Positions 26,082 to 39,800 of a stretch of DNA of 64,000 nucleotides are shown here, piece after piece. This DNA is from Hemicentrotus pulcherrimus (lineage: Eukaryota > Echinodermata > Echinoidea > Camarodonta > Strongylocentrotidae). Each line of letters starts with the position of its first letter. The first letter of the stretch is position 1. The DNA lies in the NCBI GenBank assembly GCA_003118195.1, contig BEXV01000030.1, positions 318,745 through 382,744 of the forward strand. The letters are read 5' to 3'. The notes beneath the pieces are model-generated. The model searched no databases and was not told where the DNA came from. It saw only the letters and a list, made by a program, of their open reading frames with translations. The translations under genes and the position numbers were made by a program.

Positions 26082-27609
26082 TCCAACATACATTGTACAG
26101 AGAATCAGAGATGAAGTAGGGAAAAAAATCACGGCCACAAGACAGACAAGTGAGGGTTTATCTCTTTTATTGAATTACCAAAAGGACTTGGCTATCCATT
26201 GTCCCCCCTTGCTTTGTCCCTTGCTCTTTACCTTTTATTCTATCTCTCTGCCTATTCTCTGCTTTTTCTTTGCTTTCATGGTAGTTTCGCAATACCCTGA
26301 TTCAGAGTGAGAAGCTCTGGAATGTTAGCAATGCCACTGGTTGCATGCATGGTGTGAGTTGTGCGTTTATCGGTTGTGTCATTGTGTGAGCAAATAGTGT
26401 ATTTGAATAGTTTTACGCAAGGGGGGGGGGTGTTGGCTTCTTACAGTTTGATTGAAGGAGAAAAAGTTGGGAAGCCATGAGAAACACATCCGGATCTATT
26501 GCCAGAGTCTATTTTTTGCATCATTACACATACTGTACAATCGTGCTTGAAACGTTTAAATGTGAATTTTTAACAGGTAAAGGCTAACATTTTGAGGATC
26601 AGTATTTTTAGTTTTGACCCACGCAAGCCACAAGGCATTATAAGCTCTTGCAAATTTCAGGGATATCAAGGAAAAGGGTTGTGCTGTGAAAACGATTAAT
26701 TTACCACAATAAATTTGTCACTTTCCAACAATTTCAAACTACATGTACATGTCAATGTACAAAATAATTCATCTTCAATGACTTGCAAAAAGTTTCTGGT
26801 TATGCAATACCGGTACTAGTTACAAGTACATTAACAGTATATGTTGATTGTATGACCAAGTCACCAAAATAAATCAATTTAACAGAAAAATATCACAGAG
26901 TCCCACCCACTAGACCATTTTAGGGGTAAATCAATTGAATTTGCAAAAATGAGTGAAAAGCATGCATGCAGCTACTCATCGGGAAGCGAGCTCATGTTCT
27001 TGGCTTCTCGCATTAACAGACAGAAAAAGAAAAATGTAACTACAAAATGTAATGGTGAATTTGCCTCTAATATTTTATTACTTCCTCAACTCTTTAAAAA
27101 CTTGCCAATCTCATTTGGAGTACAGTACCATAATGGGCCCCATGCAACTTGTACACCCATTTTGGCACTAACAAACCCATACAAAAAGCATACGCCCAGA
27201 AGGGCTTCAAAGGGTCGTGAACCGTTTCAAGTTGAGCTCTGCACAAAAGAGTCATGTCAGCGTAGGTCAGAAACAGAGAGTTTTTCTCCTACCTCGTGAC
27301 CCAATAATAAGAAAGAGGGATCACTTTCAAAGCTTTCAAATACAAAATCTTTGTTGGTATAGTTACAGCAGGCATTCACAAGCACTTAGCGTTAAACTCC
27401 TTCAAAGTACCTGTTCAATATGGGCCAAAGAAATAGGAAATGATCATATTGGCACTTGAAAATAATGCAGCTTTTTTCTTCCTCTGTTTTTGTTCAAGAT
27501 TTTTTCTTCCAGGAATTTCGCCATTTACACAAGTTTACTCTTAACAAATCTTTACATCTTTATTTTCTTCCCCTTCCTTTTTCCTATAATCTCCACACAC
27601 AATAAATCT

Positions 27610-28427
27610 CTCTCTCTCTCTCTCTCCCTCTCTCTTTACTCTCTCAGAGGTTTTGTACTAATAGAAGGTATGCAACTGTCCACAACCATGCAGGTCCTTC
27701 CCCTATACATGTATTATAATATTTTAATTTTTTTAAATACATGAAGGACCAAAACATACCGGTATACAAACATGTACATTTACCCTTTAAATAAAAGAAT
27801 GAACCATACTAACTACTGANGTTTTACCAAAGTGGGCTAAAGTTGGCTAACCCCACCTAGTACGGGGTTAACTAACCCTGCAAAACAGCAGGGCTAACTC
27901 CGCAATTGTGGTGCTAACTCCTGCTTACCCCGCAATTGTGGTGCCAAGCAAGTGAATGAGAACAGAAACGAAAAATAGTCCGGTACTACACAATGGAGCG
28001 TATCGAAGCTGGCCAGATGTAAAGTATTTCCAATCATAACATTCATGATATCCGGGGTTAACGAATCGCAGTGCTGCGAACAGCGTGAATTTTCTTATTC
28101 CGGAATAGCGGCTAGTACGGGACTACAAACAGCGAGTGTGAAAAGCCAGAAAAGGTAGTCCGGGGTTAAGGATAGTACGGGGTTAAGCAAAGTATGGGGT
28201 TAAGCAAAACCAGTGTGAAAAGAGTATCTCTCTCTCCCTCTCTCTTTCCTCTCTCAGGTTTTGTACTAATAGAAGGTATGCAACTGTCCACAACCATGCA
28301 GGTCCTTCCCCTATACATGTACTATAACATTTTAATTTTTTTAAATACATGAAGGACCAAAACATACCGGTATACAAACATGTACATTTACCCTTTAAAT
28401 AAAAGAATGAACCATACTAACTACTGA
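27610..28427. repeat. Duplicated ~200-bp segment around an N, one copy with an insertion (probable two-haplotype join)
   Basis: The segment from the (TC)n tract through GGTTTTGTACTAATAG to AACTACTGA is present at 27610-27819 and again at 28223-28427 with a few differences (for example TTACTCTCTCAGAGG versus TTCCTCTCTCAGG). N at 27820 ends the first copy exactly. Between the copies is a 400-bp inverted-repeat element. This fits two alleles assembled in series, the second carrying an insertion next to the microsatellite. Confidence 0.8.
27821..28222. mobile_element. MITE-like insertion with GGGGTTAA motifs, left end cut by N
   Basis: Both sides carry related inverted sequence. The left has GGCTAACCCCACCTAGTACG and GGGGTTAACTAACCC; the right has GTACGGGGTTAAGCAAAG and ATGGGGTTAAGCAAAACC, then CAGTGTGAAAAG. 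An internal 15-bp phrase, CCGCAATTGTGGTGC, occurs twice in tandem. No coding capacity. It occurs only in the second of two duplicated flanks, so it is probably a polymorphic insertion. Confidence 0.6.
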
Positions 28428-30853
28428 TCTACTGATGTACATGAACTTGCTATACTCCAAGAAATATTGCTCTTTTTACACATATCTGTGGTATTCCTAA
28501 TACTTTATATCACACACGATGACAATACACACATAAAATGTAACAGAGCATTGAGAGGCCCATGCATTAGATTGCATCCCGACCTCCATCTCTGAGACTG
28601 AGTGGATAAGGAGAGGATAAAAATAACCTACTGAGCTGAGCAAGTTCCTTGAACATGGAACATGAGAGGGGTATGCATTGCACCCCTGGAGGCACAAACA
28701 GTAGCCATGGAACACTGTGAGCTCACAACAACCTGGTCAATTACCCTCTATTTTTCATCGCCTTAAGAACATTACCCTGTTGAGATACACTGACGAAACC
28801 ATGACCACAGCCATGACCACAGTGGTGAACAACATAACATGGGAGTGATGAGAGAGTTAATCCTGTGATCCTCTAAAATGAAAGAGCTTTAGATAACAGA
28901 TAAATAAAAGACATAAAATCATCATCTCACTCTTTTTATTGTAACATACTAAAATCCACAAGATCTCCTCCAAACCAAATTTGATTTTTTTTTACACTTG
29001 ACATCAAGAAGCTAGAACCTGTTAGATCAAATTTGGTACAATAAACAATGCCATTTAATGAGTTAATTACATGTATGCTTGAAAGCCTTATATATTGCAG
29101 GACTTAACACCAACGTTGACGTTCTTCACAATCACATGGATCTCATGCATACAGACTGTAAAAGGTTAGTGTTTTTGTATAAGTCTTATTGTTTTATTTA
29201 CCGGTATATAAAAAATGACCCTGTGAACTACACTAAAATAATTCCACTTACTGAGAACAATTATGGTTCCATTTCTACAAGCTCTGGTTTAAATAAATAC
29301 ACTGTAAATGGATTAAAAGATAGTTCACTCTACTTGTTATCTTTGCTGTTTTGTTTGCCATATTCTGCATTTGTCAAATATCATGCTTTGAAATGGGGTC
29401 TGTTTGGATTGGACGCAGAAGGGTGTTCACTCATACTTTGACACAGCTAAAAGTATGGCCTTTCCGGCTCTAAACAGACAATATACATGTGTAGCTTATA
29501 AATCCTTATATGTATAGCAAGACATGGCTAAAGATACAAGACAGGTGGACAACCTGCCACAGACAAAACAGATGCAATGTCTACAAGACAACAACACAGT
29601 CACAGCTTGTTTATATAAACCATTGCATGGGGACCATAACATGCAAGTATTGCAGAGCCAGTCACCAAGGCAACAATTCTTTACTCCAATCTTTCGGCAG
29701 ACATGGAGTCAGCGTCTTCATCAGACCAGTGTGCAGACACATTGGCCCGACCGACCGAGCTAACTGAAAACTTCCCCCGCATTCATCTGACATTTCTTCT
29801 CTTTCATTCACTAAACTTCTAATTCCCATCTGACTGGCAGAGGAGGGAGAACAAACAGCCTCTGCTTCCTTTTTTTTTTTTGTTGCTACTTGCCTCAACT
29901 CCGTGAGAACCAAAGATGAAGGAATATGGATGTCTTTTTGACTTTTGGAGAAACCCTCTGCAAATATTCACACACCTGCATGGCGAGGCTATTGAGAATG
30001 GCTGAATGTTCAAAAGGGAATGTCCTTCCATCCATTTGTCATCATCTTCCAATATTAAAAAGTGGAGATCGAGTTCCACTGTAAACTTCTGTGAAACTTC
30101 CCCCTCTTTCTCTCTCTCTCTTGCTCTCTCTGTCTTATCTTTGCAATGGCCTACATTATTTAATTTAAAATGTGTAGAAAGGAAGTGACAAAACTTAATA
30201 TTGGAAGAAAATAATAGCAGTTTGTTGAGTAATGGTTCTAACTTGAACTGTACATGTTTCTCAATAAATACCAAGAAAATTAATCGACTAACTGCCTGTT
30301 TTGACAAGAAAACCACTTTGATGTGATGCCAATTTTTCCATCTTAAAAATGGAAAGCTCGAAACATTTGATTATTGTGGATAGGCGAAGGTCTCCTATTC
30401 TTAGTTTCTTACGACTCAGGGTTTCTGAATCAAAAACACTGCAAAGTGCAATCAAAAGTACAAAATCCACTGCCTGCTATATGCCACTTGATTTTGAGGT
30501 TACATGAATGTGCGTGGCATTTTTATTTCAAGGTTACTAACCCTATTTGACTGAATGAGGAAGTGATTGAGGTAGTATGATCACTCCCATGTTCACATTA
30601 CAATAAAGTGCCAAGTTGATGTACATAAATAATGTTTGTATTAATTCAAACAAACCTCAATCTAGTCTCAATCAATAACAAAGCACAGGTAAAGCAAAGA
30701 AAGTTGCTTCACTAATCAGAACAACCTGATTATAGCATCATTGTGCCTCATGGACAACAATGGTAGACTAATTGTCCAATCTGGTCCACATAACTGTCCA
30801 TTTCATATGGCCTGGGATCTGTAACAATACATTGTAGCTGACTACTAATAGTC
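28428..30853. other. Non-coding stretch, no gene seen
   Basis: Moderately AT-rich sequence with a CT-rich tract around 30100-30135. I see no exon or conserved protein on either strand. Confidence 0.5.
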
Positions 30854-31028
30854 TAGTCTGCAAGCACAGACCCTAATATGACACTTAACAAAAAACCATT
30901 ATGCCTTGAGAGAAGCCTAGCCCAGCTACCTAATGGTTGTGTCAGGAGCAGCTAGAGTACATGGCCTAAGGTAGTCCTATGGTGCAGACTCTCTTTTACG
31001 ACTGACCAGGGTTTGTGCTTGCAGACTA
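30854..31028. mobile_element. Small inverted-repeat element (~175 bp)
   Basis: The left end AGTCTGCAAGCACAGACCCT is matched at the right by the inverted AGGGTTTGTGCTTGCAGACT with a single mismatch over about 20 bp. The interior has no open frame. The size and structure are those of a MITE. Flanks include TA on both sides but a target duplication is not certain. Confidence 0.75.
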
Positions 31029-31484
31029 TAGACCTAGGTTGGAGGGGTCATTCACAAAAGATGACCATTGGAATTAAATGGGCAATGACTTTTCCTTGGA
31101 CAATGGCAGTGAGTTAGGTATATAAGAAATTAGGAAAGTACACAAGGAGGGTATTAATTCTCTGATGCGTACAATAAAGAAGAGGTGAATGCTGGGATTA
31201 TTTGGGTAGATAATTGGAATAAGGAAGACTCACACTTGAGCTTATACATGTACCTTTGTTACATAAACTCAGGTGTGATCCATGGATTATTTCTCTTGCA
31301 CTTGTGGGAAACAAACAATGTGTTACAGGGCTTTTCTTTGACAAGTATGAACTGAAAGGCATTCTGTTTGAGAAAAAGATAGCCTTTTCAAACACTTCCA
31401 AGAGGTTAATGTAAGAGATTGGTCCATACTCATAAGCTTTGAGTTTGGTGCTTATGAAGCCATGGGGTGGGTCATTAAAGCTAA

Positions 31485-31690
31485 ACTTTAGTACTGGTAA
31501 TGCAATTGCATTGTGAAAGAAAAGGTGTGAAAGGATCAAAAACAGTTGATCATGTAACATGTAAGTATTGGTGTGCACTGCAAGGATCTGGAGTCATCAA
31601 AATCATAATAAATTTGACCGAGTCTTGGTAAAGTAACAAGCACTGTACACACAAAGCTATACATGGTGTCGGGATTGGTACTACCTTGAT
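31485..31690. mobile_element. Degenerate relic of inverted-repeat family 1
   Basis: Shares TGCGATTGCATTGTGAAAGA-like, GTTGATCAT, TGGAATCATCAAAAT-like and AGTAACAAGCACTGTACACA phrases in the same order as the full copies at 15260, 39916 and 43762. It has lost the right half and accumulated many substitutions. It is the oldest copy in the window. Confidence 0.75.
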
Positions 31691-32807
31691 TTCCTTGTCT
31701 TTCTATGCTCATTACTCAGCCAGTATACATTTTCTTCCAAAATTGTTTGGCACATGTTATTTATTTGTAATCTTGAACATTCAGTGTAATTCGTTTGATT
31801 CTGTGAAAATTAATTTTCTTTTTTTACCATTACTGGAGTTTCTCTATAAGTACATTTGCAGTATTTCTTACTCTCCTTTGCATGGTGGAATCATGGTTAA
31901 CTCTTGCAGAATGATTGTTTCCAGAATGATTTCCAGCATATATTATAAGTACCGGTATGCTCTTTTATCTTTCACACCGAAGAAATAATAATAAATAAAA
32001 AAAATAAACTGAATTTGACAAATATATCACATTTACATAGATTGTAAACACAAACAAACCAAAACACTGCTTTATTGGTAAATATTATCAGCTAGGAAAT
32101 TGTGAAGCACATGAAATGCTACTCATGGAAAAAAAAAAGCTGCAGTGTTAAATCTCGTAATGGATACCATCAATCAAATCTTTGGCATGTACTTAATTTA
32201 CAAACTTGCTATAGTTTTAAAGATCTGGATGTATTCTTTTAACTCCTTATCATACAGGTACAAGTATTTTCTTACAGATTGGGTGTTTGTGTACACTCAA
32301 GGACTGTGGTCATTCCTCACTCCATGCACCTCCAAACAAGTCTACAGAAAGATTGGAGACCTTCCTGCTGGTCCCTTCTCATGGAATGGATGAGGATAAT
32401 CCTACAGCTTTAGCTATTGTCCTAGGATTAAGCTAGATCAGGAATTATAGATTTAGATCTCAGGCCCTGTTGCACTATCAAGTGCTCACCTCCTTTAGCC
32501 CAGCCCCCCCCCCTCTCACTCTCTCTCCCCCTCAATTTCTTTAAATTCTTATCCCCTCCAATTGAGACAAATCAAATTGATTGCATACATGTACAGTCAA
32601 TAAACCATAACCATTCTTTTTCTTTTAAATACAAAATTTAGGTCAAGTGAAGTTCTTATTTCATGTTAGTTCTAGGAGTTTTTAGGCCTACCTGTATGTG
32701 TTGTAGTCCTACATGTACATTACATTGTGGGTAGAAGCCTAGAAGGGCAAACTGGTAGAACCACACACATCTACATGGGTGTGTCAAATACCCAGAAATC
32801 CTACAAT

Positions 32808-33045
32808 CACTATGAACATGACGGACAAAGAAAGCGGACAAAATATACAGTTCCTCAGACCCCAGGTAGACAAAGGAACATCCCTTCACTGCTATTACAT
32901 GTATGTAAAAATGTGTAGAACAGGTGAATATGCATGTGACACCTGTTCTACACATTTTTACATAATAGCAGTGAAGGTATGTTTCTTTGTCTAAATGAGG
33001 AACTGTATATTTTGTCCGCTTTCTTTGTCCGTCATGTTCATAGTG
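32808..33045. repeat. Long foldback: two ~110-bp arms around a 13-nt loop
   Basis: Left arm 32808-32926 begins CACTATGAACATGACGGAC and ends AATGTGTAGAACAGGTG. Right arm 32940-33045 is its near-perfect reverse complement, ending GTCCGTCATGTTCATAGTG. The arms differ mainly by two small indels (extra GACCCCAGG-type and CATGTA sequence in the left arm) and a few substitutions. The loop is AATATGCATGTGA. RNA from either strand would form a hairpin more than 100 bp long. Short open frames across it are by-products of the symmetry. Confidence 0.9.
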
Positions 33046-34009
33046 AATGTGTCCATTAGACATCACAAACCATCCTATCTAAAACATAACTCCCCTTCTT
33101 TCCCCTTCTTTCCCACTCCAGAAATACCCAACTTTACAATCCAGACCGAAATCACATCCACTGCATACCACATCCAGGCATGGGAAAAGACCTTGAATAA
33201 TTGGGTGACCCTAGACGACCTCTCAAATTAGAGGGCAAGACAGAACTATCCTCTGTTCTCTGAACTTGATTGGAGAGCCATCCCTACTTGTCTAGTCCGA
33301 AGGCCGGCCGGGCTCTGTCATCGCACTGGTCATGTTCATTCCACCAGGTAACTCGGTCTCATCACAAAAACATGGCGGAATTCAATCATATTTTTATTTC
33401 TCACCGAAGTCGCTGAACACATCACGCAAGATTTCCTGAAACTCAGAGGAACATGATGACCCTGCAATGCAGCACAAGGCTCAATTCATGCGGACCTAGC
33501 ATTTAACTCGCTTTGAAAATTTCACTCGTACATTGTTGCAAAATTTAATGATACAATGGATATCAAGATGTTACACTTTGCCATTTGAATATACAGAAAT
33601 CGCATCTCTGTTTCATACTTTTTTTGTTTGTTTCCTTCCTACATGAAATGCCCTTTCATATTTCCTTCCTCTTAGTACAATGCACAGACGTCACTTTCAC
33701 ATTTTTTGCTTCACATTCAAAGTTCATTAATAATTTACTTCCACTTCCATGTCTATTGGATGACTTGATTACCTCCCTCATCTTTTTCAAATGTAAGATT
33801 ATTGTACAGGCATACTCCATTACTTGCTTCAGAACCAGTGAGACAGGGACCAACAACAGGGATTTCCTCAATAAAACTCTGAAAAGAGTCGCTTTAAAAA
33901 AAAGCTTTGGTATAATTGAAAATTCTATCAATGGGTTGGTTCTTGTAAATATATCTTTTCCAAACTCAATCTAAAATTGTTCTGTGACTTTTGTCCAATA
34001 TTTTTCACT

Positions 34010-34039
34010 CACTCTCTCTCTCTCTCTCTCTCTCTCTCA
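34010..34039. repeat. (CT)n microsatellite
   Basis: Perfect CT dinucleotide tract ending in CAG. Confidence 0.95.
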
Positions 34040-36559
34040 GAATTTCAATTTACTCTTGTCATTTTGCATTTATTCCAGAAAAGAAAACTTAGCCACATGT
34101 ATCAGAGAAAATTTGTCCTTCACAACATATTGAATAATCTACACCTCAAATTGTGTTCCCTTTCAGATACATTTCTGATTTGGGAAATTTTCTGCTTCCT
34201 TGATGTTCCCGCTGAGTTGTAATATCACTCTCACCAGCACCTTGAACTTGCATGTAAATAATATCAGGTTTCTTCAGCTTTTTTGTTGTTGTTTTTTTGC
34301 CAAGACTAGGCCCAAGACCAAACCAATTTAAGTTTTGAGGCATAACATAATATGGGCAAAGAAACAGACACAATCACTTATAAATGATATCTGTTTAGAA
34401 TAAACATTACAGCCAAAATTAATGCCCTTCTACAACTGTAGACTATTTCAAGAGACATTCCAAAATTTGAACAAAATGAAAAAGTACTTGACAACCTGCT
34501 GATCCTTCTTTTCTTTAGACTTTACCAGCAACTAGTTTTTTTAATTTTTATCTCTCTCCAAAACTGATGTCAAGATTAACAAAAGCATACCAGGTACTAC
34601 ATGAACAGGTACATGTATGTTTCTAACTACATGTGTACATCAGCCAGTCAAAAGAGAACAATTTCTTCCGTGTTCTTTCTAATTTCTATCAATGAAATGC
34701 TCAAGGCAGCAAAATCATGAAAGACTGGAGATGAACATACTCTATAATTACATTACTACACTGTAATTTTGTGTCTTCTCATCTATATGTATTGCATTCA
34801 AATTTGACTTGAGAACAACGAGAGGCAGCAGTTCAAAAATGCAAGAGACTTCTTTTCTTGCTTTTTAATTCTGAAACACATTCCATGTTACACGTAGGCC
34901 AGGCCATGCACATCCTGTCACAAAAATTACAGCTTTTAAACCATGCTGGTCTCACGATGGCTAAATTTGAAATCAAGACTTCTTGTTTCCGCTCCTTGCG
35001 ATTGCATTACCAGACATGATACTAAAGACAGCACTGGTACCGAACAAAATGTTCAAAATATCCACCACTTTCTCACCCTTTCTCCTTTACATTACAAAGC
35101 CATGTTTTCATTATTCCAACATAGGCAATAACTTCTTATGGTCGCAAAATATAGAGGGCTATTTCTTTTTAATCTAATACATTGTACATGTAGATGTATG
35201 GTGTCTGATCTTAGGGTAATTGTACATGTTTATTTTGCCAGAGTTAAACAAATCTTATAATACTGACAACAGATATCTGCATGTAGGACAAACATGTAGA
35301 AAACATAATGAAAAAAAATAAATACAAACAAAACTTTCCGAAATAAGTAATCTCACCTTGCAACCGGTTTCCAAGATTCAATCTAAACCTAACACAGAAA
35401 TTACCATATGCAGAGAATTGCATTCTGTCAAAGTTGCACAAAAACTTGTTTATTCAGATATTGTTTAAATTGAAGTTAACTAAGATGTGAATAATGCAAT
35501 TTCTGTTCCTTTCGCTATTTCTCTCTCAAACACTCTCTCTCTCTCTCTCTTTTCAGTCTATGTCTGTCTCTCTCAACTCTCATTTTTCCAATCTCAGTAG
35601 TGAGTATTGATTCTCTGTGATTGTGATTATGTTGCACATGGCTTGGTAATAGTATCTTACAATGTAGCACTGATCGTGAATGGGAGCTATTCACAGAATG
35701 TTGATTCAATTACCGACCTGTCCTGTAGCCTAGAACTTCCCAGCATATAGAGCAATATTGAGGAGCTCAGGATTCTTCTCACATTCAGTTGTCATCTCTT
35801 ACTTGACCTCTGTTAAAGCAGGGAATTATTGAAGAGAGAGTTGGTTTACTTATAGTTTTACATGATGTATGTTTTATTTTTATTTTTTTAAAGCAAGGTG
35901 CTTGGTTCATTGAAAAGGTGAAATAAGATCTACAGGTGTATAGTTTTGTTTTCGAGTCAAAAATTGTAACATTTGTCATGTTTATTTTTATTCTATTTTC
36001 TATGCCAGTATCATTGAAGCATGTGAAATGTACACTTTCTTTCAGTTTCATATTAGATTCACTTTTAAATACCGTAAATGTACATTTAATTGTAAACTAC
36101 AATTGACTCTTGTTTCCCATATCAAATAACATACTGTAATATACATGTACATGTACATGTAACAGATATTTTATTTGTTTTGCTTAAGTAGTTGCAAAAC
36201 ATGATAGATTCAAAATTAATCCGATTCCGAGCTCCCACATCTTTACCAGAAAAAAAAAGTGACCACAACTTTCAAATAAAATTTAAAATCTGGTAATGGT
36301 TCGCTATTTCACAATTTCCATAGAGCACTAAATACACACCACAGGCCCTCCTAAAGATCATAAGGTCTAAAGGTCACCAATCCAGTCTTTCTCAATCCTT
36401 TTATTTTGGTGCCGTGGGAAAATGACCCAGTCAAACTCTTTTTATTGAGAAGGTTCTCAAGACATTGGGACTCTCCTTGGGAGGCAGTGGTAGAAGAGGT
36501 ACACACTCCGCACCCCCTGCATAAAGCAGTGCTCCATTGGTATAGTGTGGACGACACAC

Positions 36560-36586
36560 CAACACACACACACACACATACATACA
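36560..36586. repeat. (CA)n with CATA extension
   Basis: CA dinucleotides followed by two CATA units. Confidence 0.9.
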
Positions 36587-36800
36587 TTTGCAAACAGAAA
36601 CCAGTCTGAAAGTCAATAGAACCTGTTGGTTGATTCATGGTGATTCAGAAAAGAAAACAGAAGTCTTCTACTCTTCTTGCCATTTGTACTAGTGGTCACC
36701 CTTGAATCTGAGAGGAAAAATACATCACACAACACATGTACAGTATTGTATGTCTAAAGAAGGTATTGTAAAGTAAAGACATGCAGGCTGGCTTACATGT

Positions 36801-36839
36801 GTACATGTACATGTACATGTACATGTACATGTACATGTA
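36801..36839. repeat. Palindromic hexamer microsatellite (GTACAT)n
   Basis: Six perfect tandem copies of the self-complementary hexamer GTACAT/ATGTAC. Shorter runs of the same hexamer occur at 13318-13337 and about 36142-36161, and single TACATGTA words occur throughout the window. Confidence 0.95.
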
Positions 36840-39800
36840 TGTGCTAGACTGCTAGTTACCGGTATGCACATGTACTTCCAAAATCCAGAATCTTCTTTTT
36901 AAAACTCATGTTTGCTAATAGTTTCCCAAACCAGGCATAGATGTAAGCTTGGCAGTGCCAATTAGTCAGTGACACTGTTTTAAACAAATCACTCCATGAT
37001 GTACATTTAATTACCAAAATTTTGAATGAAGTGGTATGGCTACTATTACCAATATGAAGTTGTTTCCAATTTGGAAGTTTTTATCAATCTCATATGTAAA
37101 AGTAATAGAGTATAAAAGTAGTCTGGAAAAAACAGACTACTGCAATGAGCAATTTCACATTCCCAAATTTAGAATTTCCACAAATTCTAAATCTAGTCAA
37201 ATTAGTCAAGAGAAGTAGAGAACACAGGAGTCTTGATAAGAAAAGAAAATCCAGTGCAGTGTGAGGAATTTCTGAGGTGAAATGGTCCCTCACTTCCACA
37301 ACCTATTGTAGAGCCCAAAAAATGGTGAGAAACTGGGCATGAACTTGATTCTCCCTGATGTCAGTTTCTATTAAAAGGTGTTCATTTGGAAAAAGAAGAA
37401 CCGCAAATCAATTTTATTGTACCGGTATGCTCAGATCTTAATCAGTCACCCCCTCATTATTTCTTGCAAGAAGAAAAAAAAGAGAGAGATACAAAAAGTA
37501 CTGAACCAAGACAGAGTGCTCAAAGTCTCAAATACTAGTGTGCACAGGCAAATCAACAAGTTTGATCTTTATGTCACTACTCATTGTAATGGCTGATTCT
37601 CATTTCTTAACCCATTTTCTATGGGAATTGTATGTTCCCTGTATCAAGCTTATGGGAATGATAGAATTCAAGAATCATCAGATTAATATGAACCACGAAT
37701 TGTAAGTTACGATTACCCGAAAATAAGTTCATAGATATAATGCTCATAAAGATTCCAGAAAACACTACATTATTAGCAAACACATGCCAATGAATACATA
37801 CTGTGTGTCGCTGGAATACAAACATATCATCTGGCGAGAGCCAGAAGGGCATTCAATTAATTAATTATATTAAAGGGATAGAGGTTGGTCAATTGACTCT
37901 ATCCCCTCCTTGCTCTCACTCTGGCTCTCTCTCTCCCTCTCTCTATCTCTCTCTCAGCTGACAACGTACAGTACATCTTGTAACTACAATGACTTGGCTG
38001 TTGACACATTAACTTTCAGCAAACAAATTTATCCATATCTGTCCTAAAAAAGTTCAAAGACTTATTAATTAAAAGATATTAAAGAGAAGCCTGAGAACAA
38101 AATGCATATTTGATTGGTAAGTTTCACAGTTTGCCTAGAGCTAACATGTGACAAGTTCCGGTAGAGTTGGCGACCTTGCTCAGCTGGAGTGGGCTGGGCT
38201 TTGGTTTCGGGGCTGGATTTCTTCTCCAAACTCAGCATGTCTGCCCGCAGTGAACTTGGACCAAACGTTCACCCTAAGTTTAGGATTTCTCAGCATTGGC
38301 GTCAATGAATTCAGAGGCTCAACATGTGTGACAGCTATTTCACTTGGTTGAAATAAAAGGATTTAGATTTTAGAATGGTCTTCAAGCTTTTTCTTCAACA
38401 CTTCAAGATATTACAATAATGTACGGAACCTGTCATTTAGGCTACAATGACAAGACCACAAGTGACATAAAGAATGTCTCCAAAAACTGAAAGCATCATA
38501 TATTTCTGTACATGAAAATATCATTCATCGAGGCTTGTAGACCAATATATATTGGCTTCCATAATCACTCTCACTACAGTATGACAATTGAGATTCAAAT
38601 TCCTTTGGTTGGACTGTTTTGACAGATCTGTATTCTATGTGTAGACCATATGAGGGGAAAATAACCTCTTACCGTAATAAAGAAAATCATATCCTTCCTA
38701 CAGTTTCAATTACAATGTACTTTAATTTTACCTACTTTAACAATCTATGAAAGATTTAGTATTTATGGATTACAAGTACTTATTTGATACAAGCCAACAA
38801 CAAATGCAATTTCAAGGAAATAAGCATTACTGTAAAAATCAACACCACCACCATTAGTAAGTAACTACAACTGTAATGACAGTGGTATTGTAATGTGAAA
38901 CGTTCAAAAGGAATACACTTGTACCTCTTAATTTAATTGTGGTTTCACTAGTGTCAGGATTATTTGAAAGTTATTGTCAATTCAGTGAATTCCCCACTCA
39001 AGTAATGGCAGTATGGAAATTGTGATTGTGATTGTAATTCAAATCTGAATTCCTATAACAGTCGAAAGATTCCCACATGTTCATTCATATTTATATCATT
39101 TTATATTGATTAACACAGACATGTCTCCACCATAACCACCTTTTCATCAAATTTTTCACACAATATGCAACCATGTGTGTCATTATGGAGGGGAAAAAAA
39201 ACAACCGATGCTAAAAATACAATGTTTCATTCTTTTATTGTCAAGCAGAGTTCAGCAGACCTAAACAACAAATAATTGATTCCGAGGACACTGAAAATTA
39301 AGTGCTTGCATTTTTGTAATATTTCACAACAATTGCAGTTTCAATACACCGGTAATTTGTCGGTAAGTCTACAATAAATGTATCGGCCTTACATTTTTTG
39401 TACGTCACTGTTTCTCTGATAATATTGATACTGAATCATTAATCTTATCAAGACCTTGTCGACAAACCTTTAAGGGGAAATCCACCCTGATATTAAGTTG
39501 GTTTTAATAGAAGCAGATAATGAGAGAAACAGATCAGTGAGAGTTTGAGTAAATTCTGATGAAAAAAAAGAAAGTTATTAATGTTTGAAGGTGCAATAAA
39601 TCAAACACCAATTGGCAAATCTGTGACATATCTTGCGAGGTGCTATCCAATTTGCTCTGTTATTTGTACAGAAAATGTTGTTAACATATCAGTAAAGCCC
39701 CAATTTCGAACTTCAGGAAAATATCCTGAGTCTGAAAATAGCAGGTTATTTTGCAACTTTAGACTGATGAAAACCTAAATTTGCCAATTTATGTTTGATT

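Noticed and set aside
32656..33066. 136-codon minus-strand open frame
   Set aside because: It lies across the foldback; the peptide reflects both arms of the inverted repeat.
33122..33231. Possible plus-strand exon after a good pyrimidine tract and AG
   Set aside because: Short, no donor in a useful place, no partner exon and no recognised product.
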